A stretch of 64,000 nucleotides of DNA, taken from CBDCFV01 sp965203835 (GTDB taxonomy: Bacteria > Chloroflexota > Dehalococcoidia > Lucifugimonadales > UBA3495). How positions within the stretch are numbered: position 1 is the first letter of the stretch; the number at the start of each line of letters is the position of its first letter. Location of the stretch: positions 1,116,001 to 1,180,000 of the forward strand of contig OZ241919.1 in assembly GCA_965203835.1 (NCBI GenBank), read 5' to 3'. A program made the position numbers and the translations under genes. Below are positions 34,658 to 43,154 of this stretch, in pieces. The notes under the pieces are model-generated. The model was not told where the DNA came from. It made no database searches and saw nothing but the letters and a program-made list of their open reading frames with translations.

Positions 34658-35724
34658 AAGTCCTTGTCACCGGAGCAACAGGCTTTATCGGAGGTAATCT
34701 GGCCAGGCAACTCTGGCAGCGCGGCTTCGAGGTAAAGGCGCTTGTCCGGCCCGGCAGCAACACCTTAACAATCGACGATACGGACATCAGGCAGGTCCAC
34801 GGAGACATCCTCGACGCAGACTCGGTCGCAAGGGCGATGCGGGACTGCCAAGCGGTGTTCCACTGCGCGGCGGTCTACAGTTTCTGGTCCAAGCGGCCCG
34901 ACCTGGTCCACAAGACCAACGTGGAGGGAACTTCCATCGTTCTCCAAGCAGCGCGGCAAGCCGGAGTCGCCAAGGTTGTGCATACCAGCACCGTCTCCAC
35001 CGTCGGGCTGCCCCGAGAAGGGCTGGGTGACGAGGAGACTCCGCTCGACCGCCGTCAGTTGGTGGGGCATTACAAAAAGTCCAAGTACCAAGCGGAACGG
35101 TTGGCCCTTGAGATGGCCGATGATGGATTGCCGGTCGTGGTGGTCAACCCCACCGCGCCCGTGGGACCGTGGGACGTAAAACCTACGCCCACCGGGGGCA
35201 TCATTCTGGACTTTATGCGCGGGCGGATCCCGGGCTACCTGGACACCGGCATGAATCTGGTCGACGTCGAAGACGTGGCGGCGGGACACATATCCGCTAT
35301 GGAGGTGGGAGATCCAGGGCAGCGGTACATCTTGGGAAACCGCAACGTCCACTTGAAAGACATGCTCCGGATGCTCCAGGACGTGACCGGCAGACCCGCC
35401 CCCAGGTTGCGCCTGCCCTACTGGTTGGCTTTAGGGGCCGGATACATCGACCAAATGGTAGAGGGATCTTTGATGGGGCGGCAACCCAGGATTCCGTTGG
35501 AGGGTTTGAAGGTCGCCAAACATCCGATGTACGTAAGCGCCGGCAAAGCGGTCCGCCAACTGGGTCTGCCCCAGCAACCCGTAGAGGCCGCCTTGGAAAA
35601 GGCGGTGCGCTGGTTTATTGACCACAATTACGTGGATACCGTCTCCGGCGCAAAAATAGCCCGCCCCCGTGGAGACGTGGGGACACCGAAAGGAGCCAAG
35701 CAGGGTGTACGTACCCTCCATTGA
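34654..35724 (+). CDS. hpnA: HpnA-like NAD-dependent sugar epimerase/dehydratase family protein
   Basis: 356 residues from GTG 34654. An extended short-chain dehydrogenase with the NAD-binding VLVTGATGFIGGNLARQL start, the HCAAVYSFW motif, and the catalytic Y-x3-K as HYKKSKYQAERL. HpnA is a hopanoid-associated member of this family whose exact reaction is not settled. The C-terminal tail after HNYVDT (ARPRGDVGTPKGAKQ) is derived from a degenerate palindromic repeat. The gene overlaps the cyclase start by 20 bp. Confidence 0.82.
   Translation: MKVLVTGATGFIGGNLARQLWQRGFEVKALVRPGSNTLTIDDTDIRQVHGDILDADSVARAMRDCQAVFHCAAVYSFWSKRPDLVHKTNVEGTSIVLQAARQAGVAKVVHTSTVSTVGLPREGLGDEETPLDRRQLVGHYKKSKYQAERLALEMADDGLPVVVVNPTAPVGPWDVKPTPTGGIILDFMRGRIPGYLDTGMNLVDVEDVAAGHISAMEVGDPGQRYILGNRNVHLKDMLRMLQDVTGRPAPRLRLPYWLALGAGYIDQMVEGSLMGRQPRIPLEGLKVAKHPMYVSAGKAVRQLGLPQQPVEAALEKAVRWFIDHNYVDTVSGAKIARPRGDVGTPKGAKQGVRTLH
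35664..35692. repeat. degenerate palindromic element at the end of hpnA
   Basis: CCCGCCCCCGTGGAGACGTG followed by GGGACACC: the left part of a compound element, read in the last codons of hpnA just before the cyclase ribosome-binding site. Confidence 0.5.
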
Positions 35725-37810
35725 CAACCTGCACCGGGCTATCGACCGGTGCCACGAATTCTTTCGCCGGAACCAGTATGCCGACGGCTATTGGTGGGGG
35801 GAGTTGGAGTCCAACCCCACTATGGAAGCCGAATACCTTATGCTGTGTCATTTCCTGGGCAAGACCGACCCCGATCGCTGGAGGAAGGTCTGCAACCATA
35901 TATTGAAAAGACAGCAGCAAGACGGGTCATGGGGCCTGTACTACTCGGCCCCCGGAGACCTCAGCACCTCCGTGGAGTGTTATTTCGCGCTGAAGCTGGC
36001 TGGCCATTCTCCCGATTCGCCGGAACTTGCAAAAGCGCGCGGCTTTATCCTGTCCCGCGGCGGTGTCCCCAGGACCCGCGTGTTCACCAAGATATGGCTG
36101 GCCCTGTTCGGTCAATGGGACTGGAAGGGCGTCCCCCACCTTCCGCCTGAAATGGTCCTGTTGCCGCCGTATCTTCCCTTCAACGTGTACGACTTCTCCG
36201 CATGGTCCAGGCCTACCATCGTGCCGATGATGATCATATTGAGCCATCGGCCCCATTGTCCCGTGCCGGATTGGGCCAACATTGACGAGCTGTACCCCCT
36301 GCCCCGCAGCGAGACGGATTACTCTCTCCCAAAGCCCCAGTCCGGCCTGGGTTGGTCCCGGTTCCTGTACCACGTGGACCAACTGGTCGGCCTTTACCAG
36401 CGGCTGCCGGTGCATCCGTTTCGTAAACTGGCTGAGCGCAAGGTCGTGGAGTGGGTCCTGGACCACCAGGAATCCGATGGAAGCTGGGGAGGTATTCAGC
36501 CGCCCTGGGTCTACTCGTTGATCGCACTGCACTACATGGGATTCCCTGCCGAACATCCGGCCATGGACAAGGGGTTCAATGGGATCGACGGTTTCGTCAT
36601 AGAGGACGAGGAGACCATCACCGTCCAAGCGTGCATCTCGCCGGTGTGGGACACCTGCTTGGCCCAGTTGGCCTTGATAGAGTCAGGTGCTGGACCGTCG
36701 GACGAAATGGTCCAACGGTCCACCCGCTGGCTGGTCGAGCAGCAGATCCTGGAGCCCGGCGATTGGCAAGTCCGCGCCAAGCCTTGGCCCCGGTGGGTTT
36801 CCCGCCTGCGCGGGAAAGACGGGAAGGGGCGCGCCGAACCGGGAGGCTGGGCTTTCGAGTTCCACAACGATTGCTATCCCGACATTGACGACACCGCTGA
36901 GGTAATAATAGCCTTGCACGAGGCGTCTCTGGACTCTCCGGAGAACGACTCTCCGCGCAAGGAAGCCATCCGGCGCGGTGTACAGTGGGTCCTCGCCATG
37001 CAGAGCGATGATGGGGGCTGGGGAGCGTTCGACAAAAACAACAACAAGAAATATCTGAGCGATATTCCGTTTTTTGACTTCGGTGAAGTGCTGGACCCAA
37101 CCAGCGTGGATGTGACCGCCCACATCCTGGAAATGCTGGGTAAACTTGGCTATACCCGGGATTTCGCCCCGCTGGAGCGAGGTTATCAATATATACTCCG
37201 CCACCAAGAGGCCGACGGGTCCTGGTTCGGCCGGTGGGGCGTCAATCATATCTATGGAGTGGGAGCGGTGCTGCCGGCCTTGGAGGCCATCGGCGAAGAC
37301 ATGGAGCAACCTTACATCCGCCGCGCCGTGGACTGGCTGGTCAGCCATCAGAACGATGACGGTGGCTGGGGCGAAAGCTGCGGCTCTTACGTGGACGAAT
37401 CGCTCCGCGGCGTCGGGCACAGCACCGCATCCCAAACGGCTTGGGCCTTGCTGGCGCTCATTGCCGCCGGCCGCGAATCTGACCCGGCGGCGCGGCGCGG
37501 CGTCACATACCTTCTGGAAACCCAGGATGGTACCGGTTGCTGGGACGAGCCCTACTACACCGGCACCGGCTTCCCGGGTTATGGCACGGGAGAGCCTCCC
37601 ACATCCATGCCAAGACCTGGCGAAACAGGCTACCAGGGTTTGGACATGCCCGCTGGCTTCATGATCAACTATCACATGTACCGCAACTACTGGCCGTTGA
37701 TGGCCCTTGGCAGGTATCGCAAAAAGGCTTGCCCCCGGCGTGTTTCCCGCCTGTGCGGGTATGACGAAGAGCCTGCCCCCGTGAAGACGGGGGGGACGGG
37801 AAGGGGGTAA
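35705..37810 (+). CDS. shc: squalene-hopene cyclase
   Basis: About 701 residues from GTG 35705, with AAGGAG upstream. It converts squalene to hopene/hopanol at the membrane. The acid motif is D393-I-D-D in YPDIDDTAEVI. Several QW motifs are present (QQQDGSWG, QESDGSWGG, QSDDGGWGAF, QEADGSWFGRWGV, QNDDGGWGES). Two repeat-derived segments are odd: residues about 362-378 (VSRLRGKDGKGRAEPGG) just before the GGWAFEF core, and the last 28 residues (ACPRRVSRLCGYDEE and on). The first lies close to the active-site half, so activity needs proof, but all key motifs are intact. Confidence 0.92.
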   Translation: MYVPSIDNLHRAIDRCHEFFRRNQYADGYWWGELESNPTMEAEYLMLCHFLGKTDPDRWRKVCNHILKRQQQDGSWGLYYSAPGDLSTSVECYFALKLAGHSPDSPELAKARGFILSRGGVPRTRVFTKIWLALFGQWDWKGVPHLPPEMVLLPPYLPFNVYDFSAWSRPTIVPMMIILSHRPHCPVPDWANIDELYPLPRSETDYSLPKPQSGLGWSRFLYHVDQLVGLYQRLPVHPFRKLAERKVVEWVLDHQESDGSWGGIQPPWVYSLIALHYMGFPAEHPAMDKGFNGIDGFVIEDEETITVQACISPVWDTCLAQLALIESGAGPSDEMVQRSTRWLVEQQILEPGDWQVRAKPWPRWVSRLRGKDGKGRAEPGGWAFEFHNDCYPDIDDTAEVIIALHEASLDSPENDSPRKEAIRRGVQWVLAMQSDDGGWGAFDKNNNKKYLSDIPFFDFGEVLDPTSVDVTAHILEMLGKLGYTRDFAPLERGYQYILRHQEADGSWFGRWGVNHIYGVGAVLPALEAIGEDMEQPYIRRAVDWLVSHQNDDGGWGESCGSYVDESLRGVGHSTASQTAWALLALIAAGRESDPAARRGVTYLLETQDGTGCWDEPYYTGTGFPGYGTGEPPTSMPRPGETGYQGLDMPAGFMINYHMYRNYWPLMALGRYRKKACPRRVSRLCGYDEEPAPVKTGGTGRG
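36787..36830. repeat. palindromic element inside squalene-hopene cyclase
   Basis: TTTCCCGCCTGCGCGGGAAA, a perfect palindrome variant with A/T end changes, followed by GACGGGAAGGGG. It is read in frame as VSRLRGKDGKG. Confidence 0.8.
37728..37806. repeat. compound palindromic element at the 3' end of squalene-hopene cyclase
   Basis: Contains TTTCCCGCCTGTGCGGGTAT and a CCCCCGTGAAGACGGGGG part. It supplies the last residues and the region around the stop of the cyclase. Confidence 0.75.
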
Positions 37811-37950
37811 CCGGCCGGTGCGCCGTCCATCGTTCTGGTCCAGAGGGATTGGTGCGGAGCACTGATACCCTTCCCCGGATTTAACGGGGGAAAAGCTTGG
37901 CCCCGGCAGAATGGGAAGGGGCTAATCCGATCAAGGGGAAGCAATAGAAG

Positions 37951-38394
37951 ATGAAAACCAAGGCCTTTTGCAAGCGGCTTCGCACTGAGCGCGCCCCCCA
38001 GTTCATAGACATCACCGACTGGGTATCCGAATGCGTCGCCAATTCGAAAGTCTCCAACGGCTTTGTGGTGGTCTTTTCCAAGCACACTACCGCCGCGATT
38101 AAAATCAACGAAAACGAGCCGTTGCTCATTCAGGACATGGCGGAGTTCCTCGAGCGATTCTCTCCTCGCAACGCCGACTACCATCACAATGATTTCAGCA
38201 TCCGCACCGTTAACATGCACGACGACGAACCGGCCAACGGCCACGCCCACGTTCAGCATCTGCTGATGGGCACCAGTGAAACGGTCCCGATCATGGACGG
38301 CGAGATGCAGTTCGGCCAGTACCAAAGCGTGTTCTTCATTGAGTTGGACGAAGCCCGCGACCGCGAGATCATGGTCCAGGTGGTAGGGGAATAG
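37951..38394 (+). CDS. YjbQ family protein (UPF0047)
   Basis: 147 residues. The family pattern is clear: VVFSKHTTAAIKINENEPLL in the middle and the His-rich GHAHVQHLLMGTSETVPI with GQYQSVFFIELDEARDRE at the end. YjbQ proteins have weak thiamine-phosphate synthase activity, and their real role is uncertain. It lies within the hopanoid gene run, between the cyclase and the squalene synthase-like gene, with 140 bp upstream, so a link to hopanoid metabolism is possible but unproven. Confidence 0.85.
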   Translation: MKTKAFCKRLRTERAPQFIDITDWVSECVANSKVSNGFVVVFSKHTTAAIKINENEPLLIQDMAEFLERFSPRNADYHHNDFSIRTVNMHDDEPANGHAHVQHLLMGTSETVPIMDGEMQFGQYQSVFFIELDEARDREIMVQVVGE

Positions 38395-38446
38395 ACGACA
38401 TCCCGACCCGTTCATGCCCCCTTGATTACACCTGGGAGGCGCTGCG

Positions 38447-39313
38447 ATGACCACTTTACAAATCGGTTACCGTGAGGGCCGGGCTATCACTCGCAGTGAA
38501 GCCAAGAACTTCTACTATGCTGTTCTAACTCTTCCTCAAGCCCGCCGAAGCGCAATCTATGTTGTCTATGCCTTCTGCCGCCAATGCGATGATGCCGTCG
38601 ATAACGACGAGTCCCCTCTTGACAAGATGAATGCTCTGGCGCGTCTCCGCGACAACCTGCGGCAGAGCTACTCGGGACATCCCCCCGACCCGTTGTTCGA
38701 GGCGTTGGCCGACGTGGCCTTCAGGTATGATATACCCGAAGAGTATTTCGAAGATGTCATTCGCGGTGTCGAGGCCGACCTGACCAAGACCACTTACAAG
38801 GACTTCGAAGAACTGCGCGGGTACTGCTACCAAGTAGCCTCGGCCGTCGGTCTCATTTGCTTGCAGATCTTCGGCTACCGCGACGTGAAAGCCAGGGACC
38901 ACGCCATTGACCTGGGATTGGCGATGCAATTGACCAATATCATCCGGGACGTGCGCGAAGACCTGGAGATGGGCCGGATTTATCTCCCCGAGGACGAAAT
39001 GGCCCGTTTCGGGTACTCCGAGACGGACTTACGCCATTACGTTATAAATGACGCTTTCGTTGCACTGATGCGCTTCCAAGCGGAACGGGCCAGGCGTTAC
39101 TTTGACAACGGGTTCCAACTGCTCCCGTACCTGTCCCCCAGGTCTCGTTCCTGCCCCGCCGTCCTCGGGCAAATCTACAGCAAGGTGTTGCAGCGCATCG
39201 AAGCCTCGGGTTACGACGTTTTCCAAGGACGTATCAGCTTGAGCATGGCCGAGAAACTGAGGATCACCACCCAGACCTGGCTGTCCACGCTGCTGCCCCT
39301 CTCAAGCCGCTGA
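38447..39313 (+). CDS. hpnD: squalene/phytoene synthase family protein (HpnD-like)
   Basis: 288 residues. Both Asp-rich sites of head-to-head prenyl synthases are present: FCRQCDDAVDND and NIIRDVREDLEMGRIYLPED. The start SEAKNFYYAVLTLPQARRSA is typical of HpnD, which makes presqualene diphosphate from two farnesyl diphosphates. Its usual partners hpnC and hpnE are not in this window; they may be elsewhere, or this enzyme may perform the full squalene synthesis. GGGAGG-type sequence precedes the ATG. Confidence 0.85.
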   Translation: MTTLQIGYREGRAITRSEAKNFYYAVLTLPQARRSAIYVVYAFCRQCDDAVDNDESPLDKMNALARLRDNLRQSYSGHPPDPLFEALADVAFRYDIPEEYFEDVIRGVEADLTKTTYKDFEELRGYCYQVASAVGLICLQIFGYRDVKARDHAIDLGLAMQLTNIIRDVREDLEMGRIYLPEDEMARFGYSETDLRHYVINDAFVALMRFQAERARRYFDNGFQLLPYLSPRSRSCPAVLGQIYSKVLQRIEASGYDVFQGRISLSMAEKLRITTQTWLSTLLPLSSR

Positions 39314-39384
39314 CTTGCTGCCTGCTTCCAATATGCTCGTGACCGGTTGTATCTTTCATTTGTGGTCCACTCTTGGGACGATTG

Positions 39385-40359
39385 ATGGCTGACGACGCCA
39401 AGTCAGTCGCCATTACGGGGGCGTCCGGCTACATCGGCTCCCGGCTGTTGCGAAGGCTGGAGGATGAAGAGGGCATCCAAAAGCTGGTTGCGATAGACCT
39501 TCACTCCCCCATTGAGCCGATCCACAACATGGCCGCTTTTCGCATGGATGTAGCCGAGCCCATCGATTCGGCGCTTCTCGCTCACCGGGTGACTACGCTG
39601 GTGCACTTGGCGTTCATCACCCAACCGGGCCGCAACCGCCGCGAAGTCGACGCCTTCCGGCAGACCAATCTGGACACCCTGCAATCGGTCCTGGAGTCCT
39701 GCGTCCGAGCCGAGGTAAATCACATCGTCTACCTGAGTTCCTATTCGGTCTACGGCGCCCACCCCGACAATCCCATTCCGATTACCGAATCGTCCCCTCT
39801 GCGTCCTTTGCCCGATTTTGCTTATGGGTACGATAAGTATCTTTCCGAGCAGGTCCTCCACGAGTTCCAGGAACAACACCCCGACATCACAGTGACCATC
39901 CTGCGCTCGTGCGTAGTTCTAGGCCCATCGGCCAACAACTACATCGCCAACGCATTTTTCAGGCCCTGGCTGGTTGGTATTTGGAACCATAACCCCGCGA
40001 TGCAGTTCGTTTACGAGGATGACTTGGCGAGGATATTGACCATCGTCATTCAACAACGCTTGGCCGGCGTATTCAACGTAGCGGGCGACGGGGTCGTTTT
40101 TTACCGTGAAATGGCCGAGATGATAAGAAGCAGGCTCGTTGTACTGCCCGCTTTTCTGGCCTCTTACCTGACACGACTTGCTTGGAAACTTCGCATCCAA
40201 GTAGACACACTTGGCGCGGGGCTGGCCTTGGTCAGGTATCCCATAGTGCTCAGCACCGGGAAACTGCATGAAGCTACCGGCTACCGCTTCTGGCACACGT
40301 CACTGGAAACTCTCACGGCTTTCACCAACGCCAACCTGGTGGACAGAGGTCGAAGTTGA
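39385..40359 (+). CDS. NAD-dependent epimerase/dehydratase family protein
   Basis: 324 residues from ATG 39385. The nucleotide-binding start is ITGASGYIGSRLLRRL. The catalytic Ser and Y-x3-K are YLSSYSVYG and AYGYDKYLSEQ. This differs from the HpnA-like gene and resembles a sugar-nucleotide epimerase of the extended SDR type. The substrate is unknown. It is the next-to-last gene of the hopanoid run, 71 bp after hpnD, and its stop overlaps the start of the nucleoside hydrolase, so it may act on a sugar or ribosyl group of the hopanoid side chain. That is inference only. Confidence 0.8.
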   Translation: MADDAKSVAITGASGYIGSRLLRRLEDEEGIQKLVAIDLHSPIEPIHNMAAFRMDVAEPIDSALLAHRVTTLVHLAFITQPGRNRREVDAFRQTNLDTLQSVLESCVRAEVNHIVYLSSYSVYGAHPDNPIPITESSPLRPLPDFAYGYDKYLSEQVLHEFQEQHPDITVTILRSCVVLGPSANNYIANAFFRPWLVGIWNHNPAMQFVYEDDLARILTIVIQQRLAGVFNVAGDGVVFYREMAEMIRSRLVVLPAFLASYLTRLAWKLRIQVDTLGAGLALVRYPIVLSTGKLHEATGYRFWHTSLETLTAFTNANLVDRGRS

Positions 40360-41351
40360 TACAGCAACCGCCCCCCGTCCCCCGTCTTTCCCGCGCAGAG
40401 CCTGCCCCCTTCCCCCGTCTCCCCCGCGAAGGCGGGGGCCGGGGGCAGGCGGTTAAAGTAATCATCGATACCGACCCGGGCGTGGATGACGCCATAGCCA
40501 TATTGATGGCCTTGGCATCTCCATCCATGGAGATAATCGGTCTGACCACCGTGGGCGGCAACGTGCCCTTGGCCCGCACCACCCGCAACTCGCTGGCCTT
40601 GCTGGAGTATATGGGGCGCTCGGACATTCCGGTGGCGCGGGGCAGTTCCCGTCCGGTCAAGGGGAGTTTCAGGTACGCCCGGGGAACGCATTCGGCCAGC
40701 GGAATAACGCGCAAGCTCCCCAACCCTGTGACCGTCCCGATTGACGAAGCTGCCGTGGATTTTCTGGCAAGGCATCTCCAACGGTCTCAGGGGCAGGTCA
40801 CAATCATTGCGTTGGGGCCCTTGACCAACCTGGCAAGACTGCTCCAAAGGCATCCACCCGCATTGGCGCTTGCAAAGAAGCTGGTGGTGATGGGGGGAGC
40901 GGTAAACTCGGGCGGCAACGTAACCGAGCACGCCGAGTTCAACTTCTACAGCGACCCGGCAGCCGCCCAATTGGTCCTGTCATCGGGAGTCCCCCTGACC
41001 TTGGTGGACCTGCCGGCCTGCCGGCAGGTAGTGGCAACGCGAGAGGATATGACAAGCCTGCGCAGCCGCAGCCCGCTGGGAACATTGGCCCTTGAGATGC
41101 TTGCGGACTGGTTCCGCCGCGACCCGGCCCGCCAACGGTTCGTGTACTACGATCCCCTGACTGTGGCGGCGACCTTGGACCCCGGCGTGATAACGACTCG
41201 TGACGTGACCCTCAGGGTAGAAGCCTCCAATCCGGAGCTATGGGGCAAAGTCACCATTGAGGGCGATGCGGGGCCGGTCGCGTTGGCCCAACAAGTAAAC
41301 ACCGCACGGTTTCACACCCTGTTCCGGGAGTTGCTGGATCTGGCGGACTAA
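40356..41351 (+). CDS. inosine-uridine-type nucleoside hydrolase
   Basis: 331 residues from TTG 40356, which overlaps the previous stop. The calcium-binding DTDPGVDDAIA motif, usually at the extreme N-terminus, begins at about residue 39 here. The extra residues (SRAEPAPFPRLPREGGG) are the translation of a compound palindromic element, and no other start codon exists between the repeat and the motif. VTIIALGPLTNLA and EHAEFNFYSDPAAA are further family blocks. The enzyme splits nucleosides into base and ribose. Next to HpnG, salvage of adenosine-type products is a plausible role. Confidence 0.85.
   Translation: MIQQPPPVPRLSRAEPAPFPRLPREGGGRGQAVKVIIDTDPGVDDAIAILMALASPSMEIIGLTTVGGNVPLARTTRNSLALLEYMGRSDIPVARGSSRPVKGSFRYARGTHSASGITRKLPNPVTVPIDEAAVDFLARHLQRSQGQVTIIALGPLTNLARLLQRHPPALALAKKLVVMGGAVNSGGNVTEHAEFNFYSDPAAAQLVLSSGVPLTLVDLPACRQVVATREDMTSLRSRSPLGTLALEMLADWFRRDPARQRFVYYDPLTVAATLDPGVITTRDVTLRVEASNPELWGKVTIEGDAGPVALAQQVNTARFHTLFRELLDLAD
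40383..40452. repeat. compound palindromic element at the start of the nucleoside hydrolase gene
   Basis: CTTTCCCGCGCAGAGCCTGC and a CCCCCGCGAAGGCGGGGG core. It lies between the epimerase stop and the first conserved codon of the hydrolase and is in frame with it. Confidence 0.8.
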
Positions 41352-42349
41352 ATCTCCCGGAACTCCGGCTCCGGGTCAACCAAGTAGAACGCGTTGTCCC
41401 AAAGCTCGTCCAAGTACTCCTGCTCCGCATCGGTAAGGTCAGGGGTCTCCACCGCCGCCGTGTACTCCTTCAACTCGTCCATGTTGGTGAAGTTGGGCAG
41501 CACCGACACTATCTGAGGCTTCTTCAGGCAGAACTGGATGGCCGACTGTCCCAACGTCCTGGTGTCCTCCAACTCCAGGAACCGCACCCGGTCAACCTTC
41601 TGCATCGCCTCTTTCAGCCACTCCGCCCGCCGGTGGGCCCGGTGGTCGTTCTCGTCGAAGGTTGGTATCTCGATAAACTCGCCCGTAAGCGTATTCGACG
41701 CATGGGGCACCCGCGACAGCAGCCCAACTTCCTGGTCCTGCGCTATGGGGAAGAAGTCCTTGGCAGGTTGCTGCTCCAGGATGCTGTAGATGATTTGCAG
41801 GCTGTCCACGTGCCGGTCCCTCATAGAGGTCTCACCCTCCTCGAACCAGCCGATGTCAGGCCCCAATGCCACCCCGAAGTAGCGGATTTTGCCCTCCGAC
41901 TGCAACTGCTCCAGCGTCTCGAACAGCTCGTCCCGTTCCAGCGCGTCCACTCGCGGGTTGTGTATCTGGTACAGGTCGATGTAGTCGGTGTTCAAGCGCC
42001 GCAGGCTCTGTTCGCAGGCGTACCGCACGAACTCCCTCTCGAAGTTCTGTTTCCGTTCCTGGTGGCCGATACGCGGCGTGGGATCATAGAAGTCGTAGCC
42101 GAACTTCGTGGCGATGATTATGTCATTCCGGCGGTGCCCCAGCACCTTGGCCAGGATCTCCTCCCCATACCCCTCACCATAAGTGTCCGCCGTATCGAAG
42201 AAGTTGACTCCCAACTCCACGGCGTTTTCCAGCAGGGCCGCCTTGTCAGCCTCCTCTATTCGGCCCCACCAGTTGGTCGCAACGGTCCACACACCGAACC
42301 CCACTTCCGATAGCTCCAGCTCCGTCCGGGGCATTTTACGGAATTTCAT
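41348..42349 (-). CDS. aldo/keto reductase
   Basis: 333 residues. NADPH-dependent aldo/keto reductase fold: GFGVWTVATNWWG, the catalytic Asp and Tyr in FFDTADTYGEGYGEE, the Lys in IIATKFGYDF and the His in DYIDLYQIHNP. The C-terminus PQIVSVLPNFTNMDEL matches the family's cofactor region. It converges on the nucleoside hydrolase with a four-base overlap of the two stop ends. The substrate cannot be told. Confidence 0.9.
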   Translation of the reverse strand: MKFRKMPRTELELSEVGFGVWTVATNWWGRIEEADKAALLENAVELGVNFFDTADTYGEGYGEEILAKVLGHRRNDIIIATKFGYDFYDPTPRIGHQERKQNFEREFVRYACEQSLRRLNTDYIDLYQIHNPRVDALERDELFETLEQLQSEGKIRYFGVALGPDIGWFEEGETSMRDRHVDSLQIIYSILEQQPAKDFFPIAQDQEVGLLSRVPHASNTLTGEFIEIPTFDENDHRAHRRAEWLKEAMQKVDRVRFLELEDTRTLGQSAIQFCLKKPQIVSVLPNFTNMDELKEYTAAVETPDLTDAEQEYLDELWDNAFYLVDPEPEFREI

Positions 42350-42358
42350 ATCACTTCA

Positions 42359-42386
42359 TCCCCAGGTCACCCCCGCCAAGGCAGGA
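42359..42386. repeat. degenerate palindromic element between aldo/keto reductase and DUF1802 genes
   Basis: TCACCCCCGCCAAGGCAGGAG: a diverged left half and loop without the usual right end. Confidence 0.4.
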
Positions 42387-42404
42387 GGTCTTAAAAATTC
42401 CCAC

Positions 42405-42995
42405 TTAACCGGCAGCTACCGCCAAGCCAAGACTTCCCTTCACCTCGTCCACTCTCCGGCGGAACTCCTCATCGCTGATAACCGGCTCCATATTGCCCAG
42501 CGGCACCTCGACCAGGTCTTCGACCCAGGATGTACAGCCGCCGTATTCAGGAAGCCAAGGAACGGTCACCGGGGCTTCCAGTCGGTAGACCCGGAGCAGC
42601 ATCACCGACAAGGGGAGCATTGGTTTCCAGCGAAGCCTGGACTGGGCGTATTCGGTGGTCCAGATGTAGTGCGGCTCCAGGTCGTCCACCTTGTCTTGCT
42701 CCAACAGTTCCAGCGCCTCTTCCATCCTGGCGAAGTGGGTGAATGTTATCTCGCCCGGGTCTCTCGGATGTTCCAGAAGCGCCTCCAGCGCCGGTTGGTA
42801 GGCGGGCTGCAACAACTCGGCCTTCTGGTGTTCATAGGTCGGGTACAACAGAAACTCCGGGTGCAGGACACGGAAGTCCTTGCTCGATTCGTGGATTCCA
42901 CCCTTGCGCAGCAAGAGGATCTGTTCCCCGCGAGCCAGGGCTTGCACGGTGACCGCCCATTCCTTCAAGGCAATGTGGCACTGCTTCGACTGCAT
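42405..42995 (-). CDS. DUF1802 family protein
   Basis: About 196 residues from ATG 42995. The start IALKEWAVTVQALARGEQIL followed by LLRKGGIHE matches DUF1802, a small uncharacterised bacterial family. An upstream start at 43016 would add seven residues. It lies upstream of the aldo/keto reductase on the same strand. No function can be assigned. Confidence 0.7.
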   Translation of the reverse strand: MQSKQCHIALKEWAVTVQALARGEQILLLRKGGIHESSKDFRVLHPEFLLYPTYEHQKAELLQPAYQPALEALLEHPRDPGEITFTHFARMEEALELLEQDKVDDLEPHYIWTTEYAQSRLRWKPMLPLSVMLLRVYRLEAPVTVPWLPEYGGCTSWVEDLVEVPLGNMEPVISDEEFRRRVDEVKGSLGLAVAAG

Positions 42996-43154
42996 AGGTA
43001 CTGCCCTCCCTTCCAATAAACGACCGCCAAGCTTTAGCCTCGAGGCGATGTTTCAAGTCCAGTCCGGTGCATCAATGGTAACATCGGCGATGCCCGACCT
43101 CAACGCGACGGGTCGGTCGGGTCCGGCGCCAATGGCACGTCTCCGCGACCGGTC

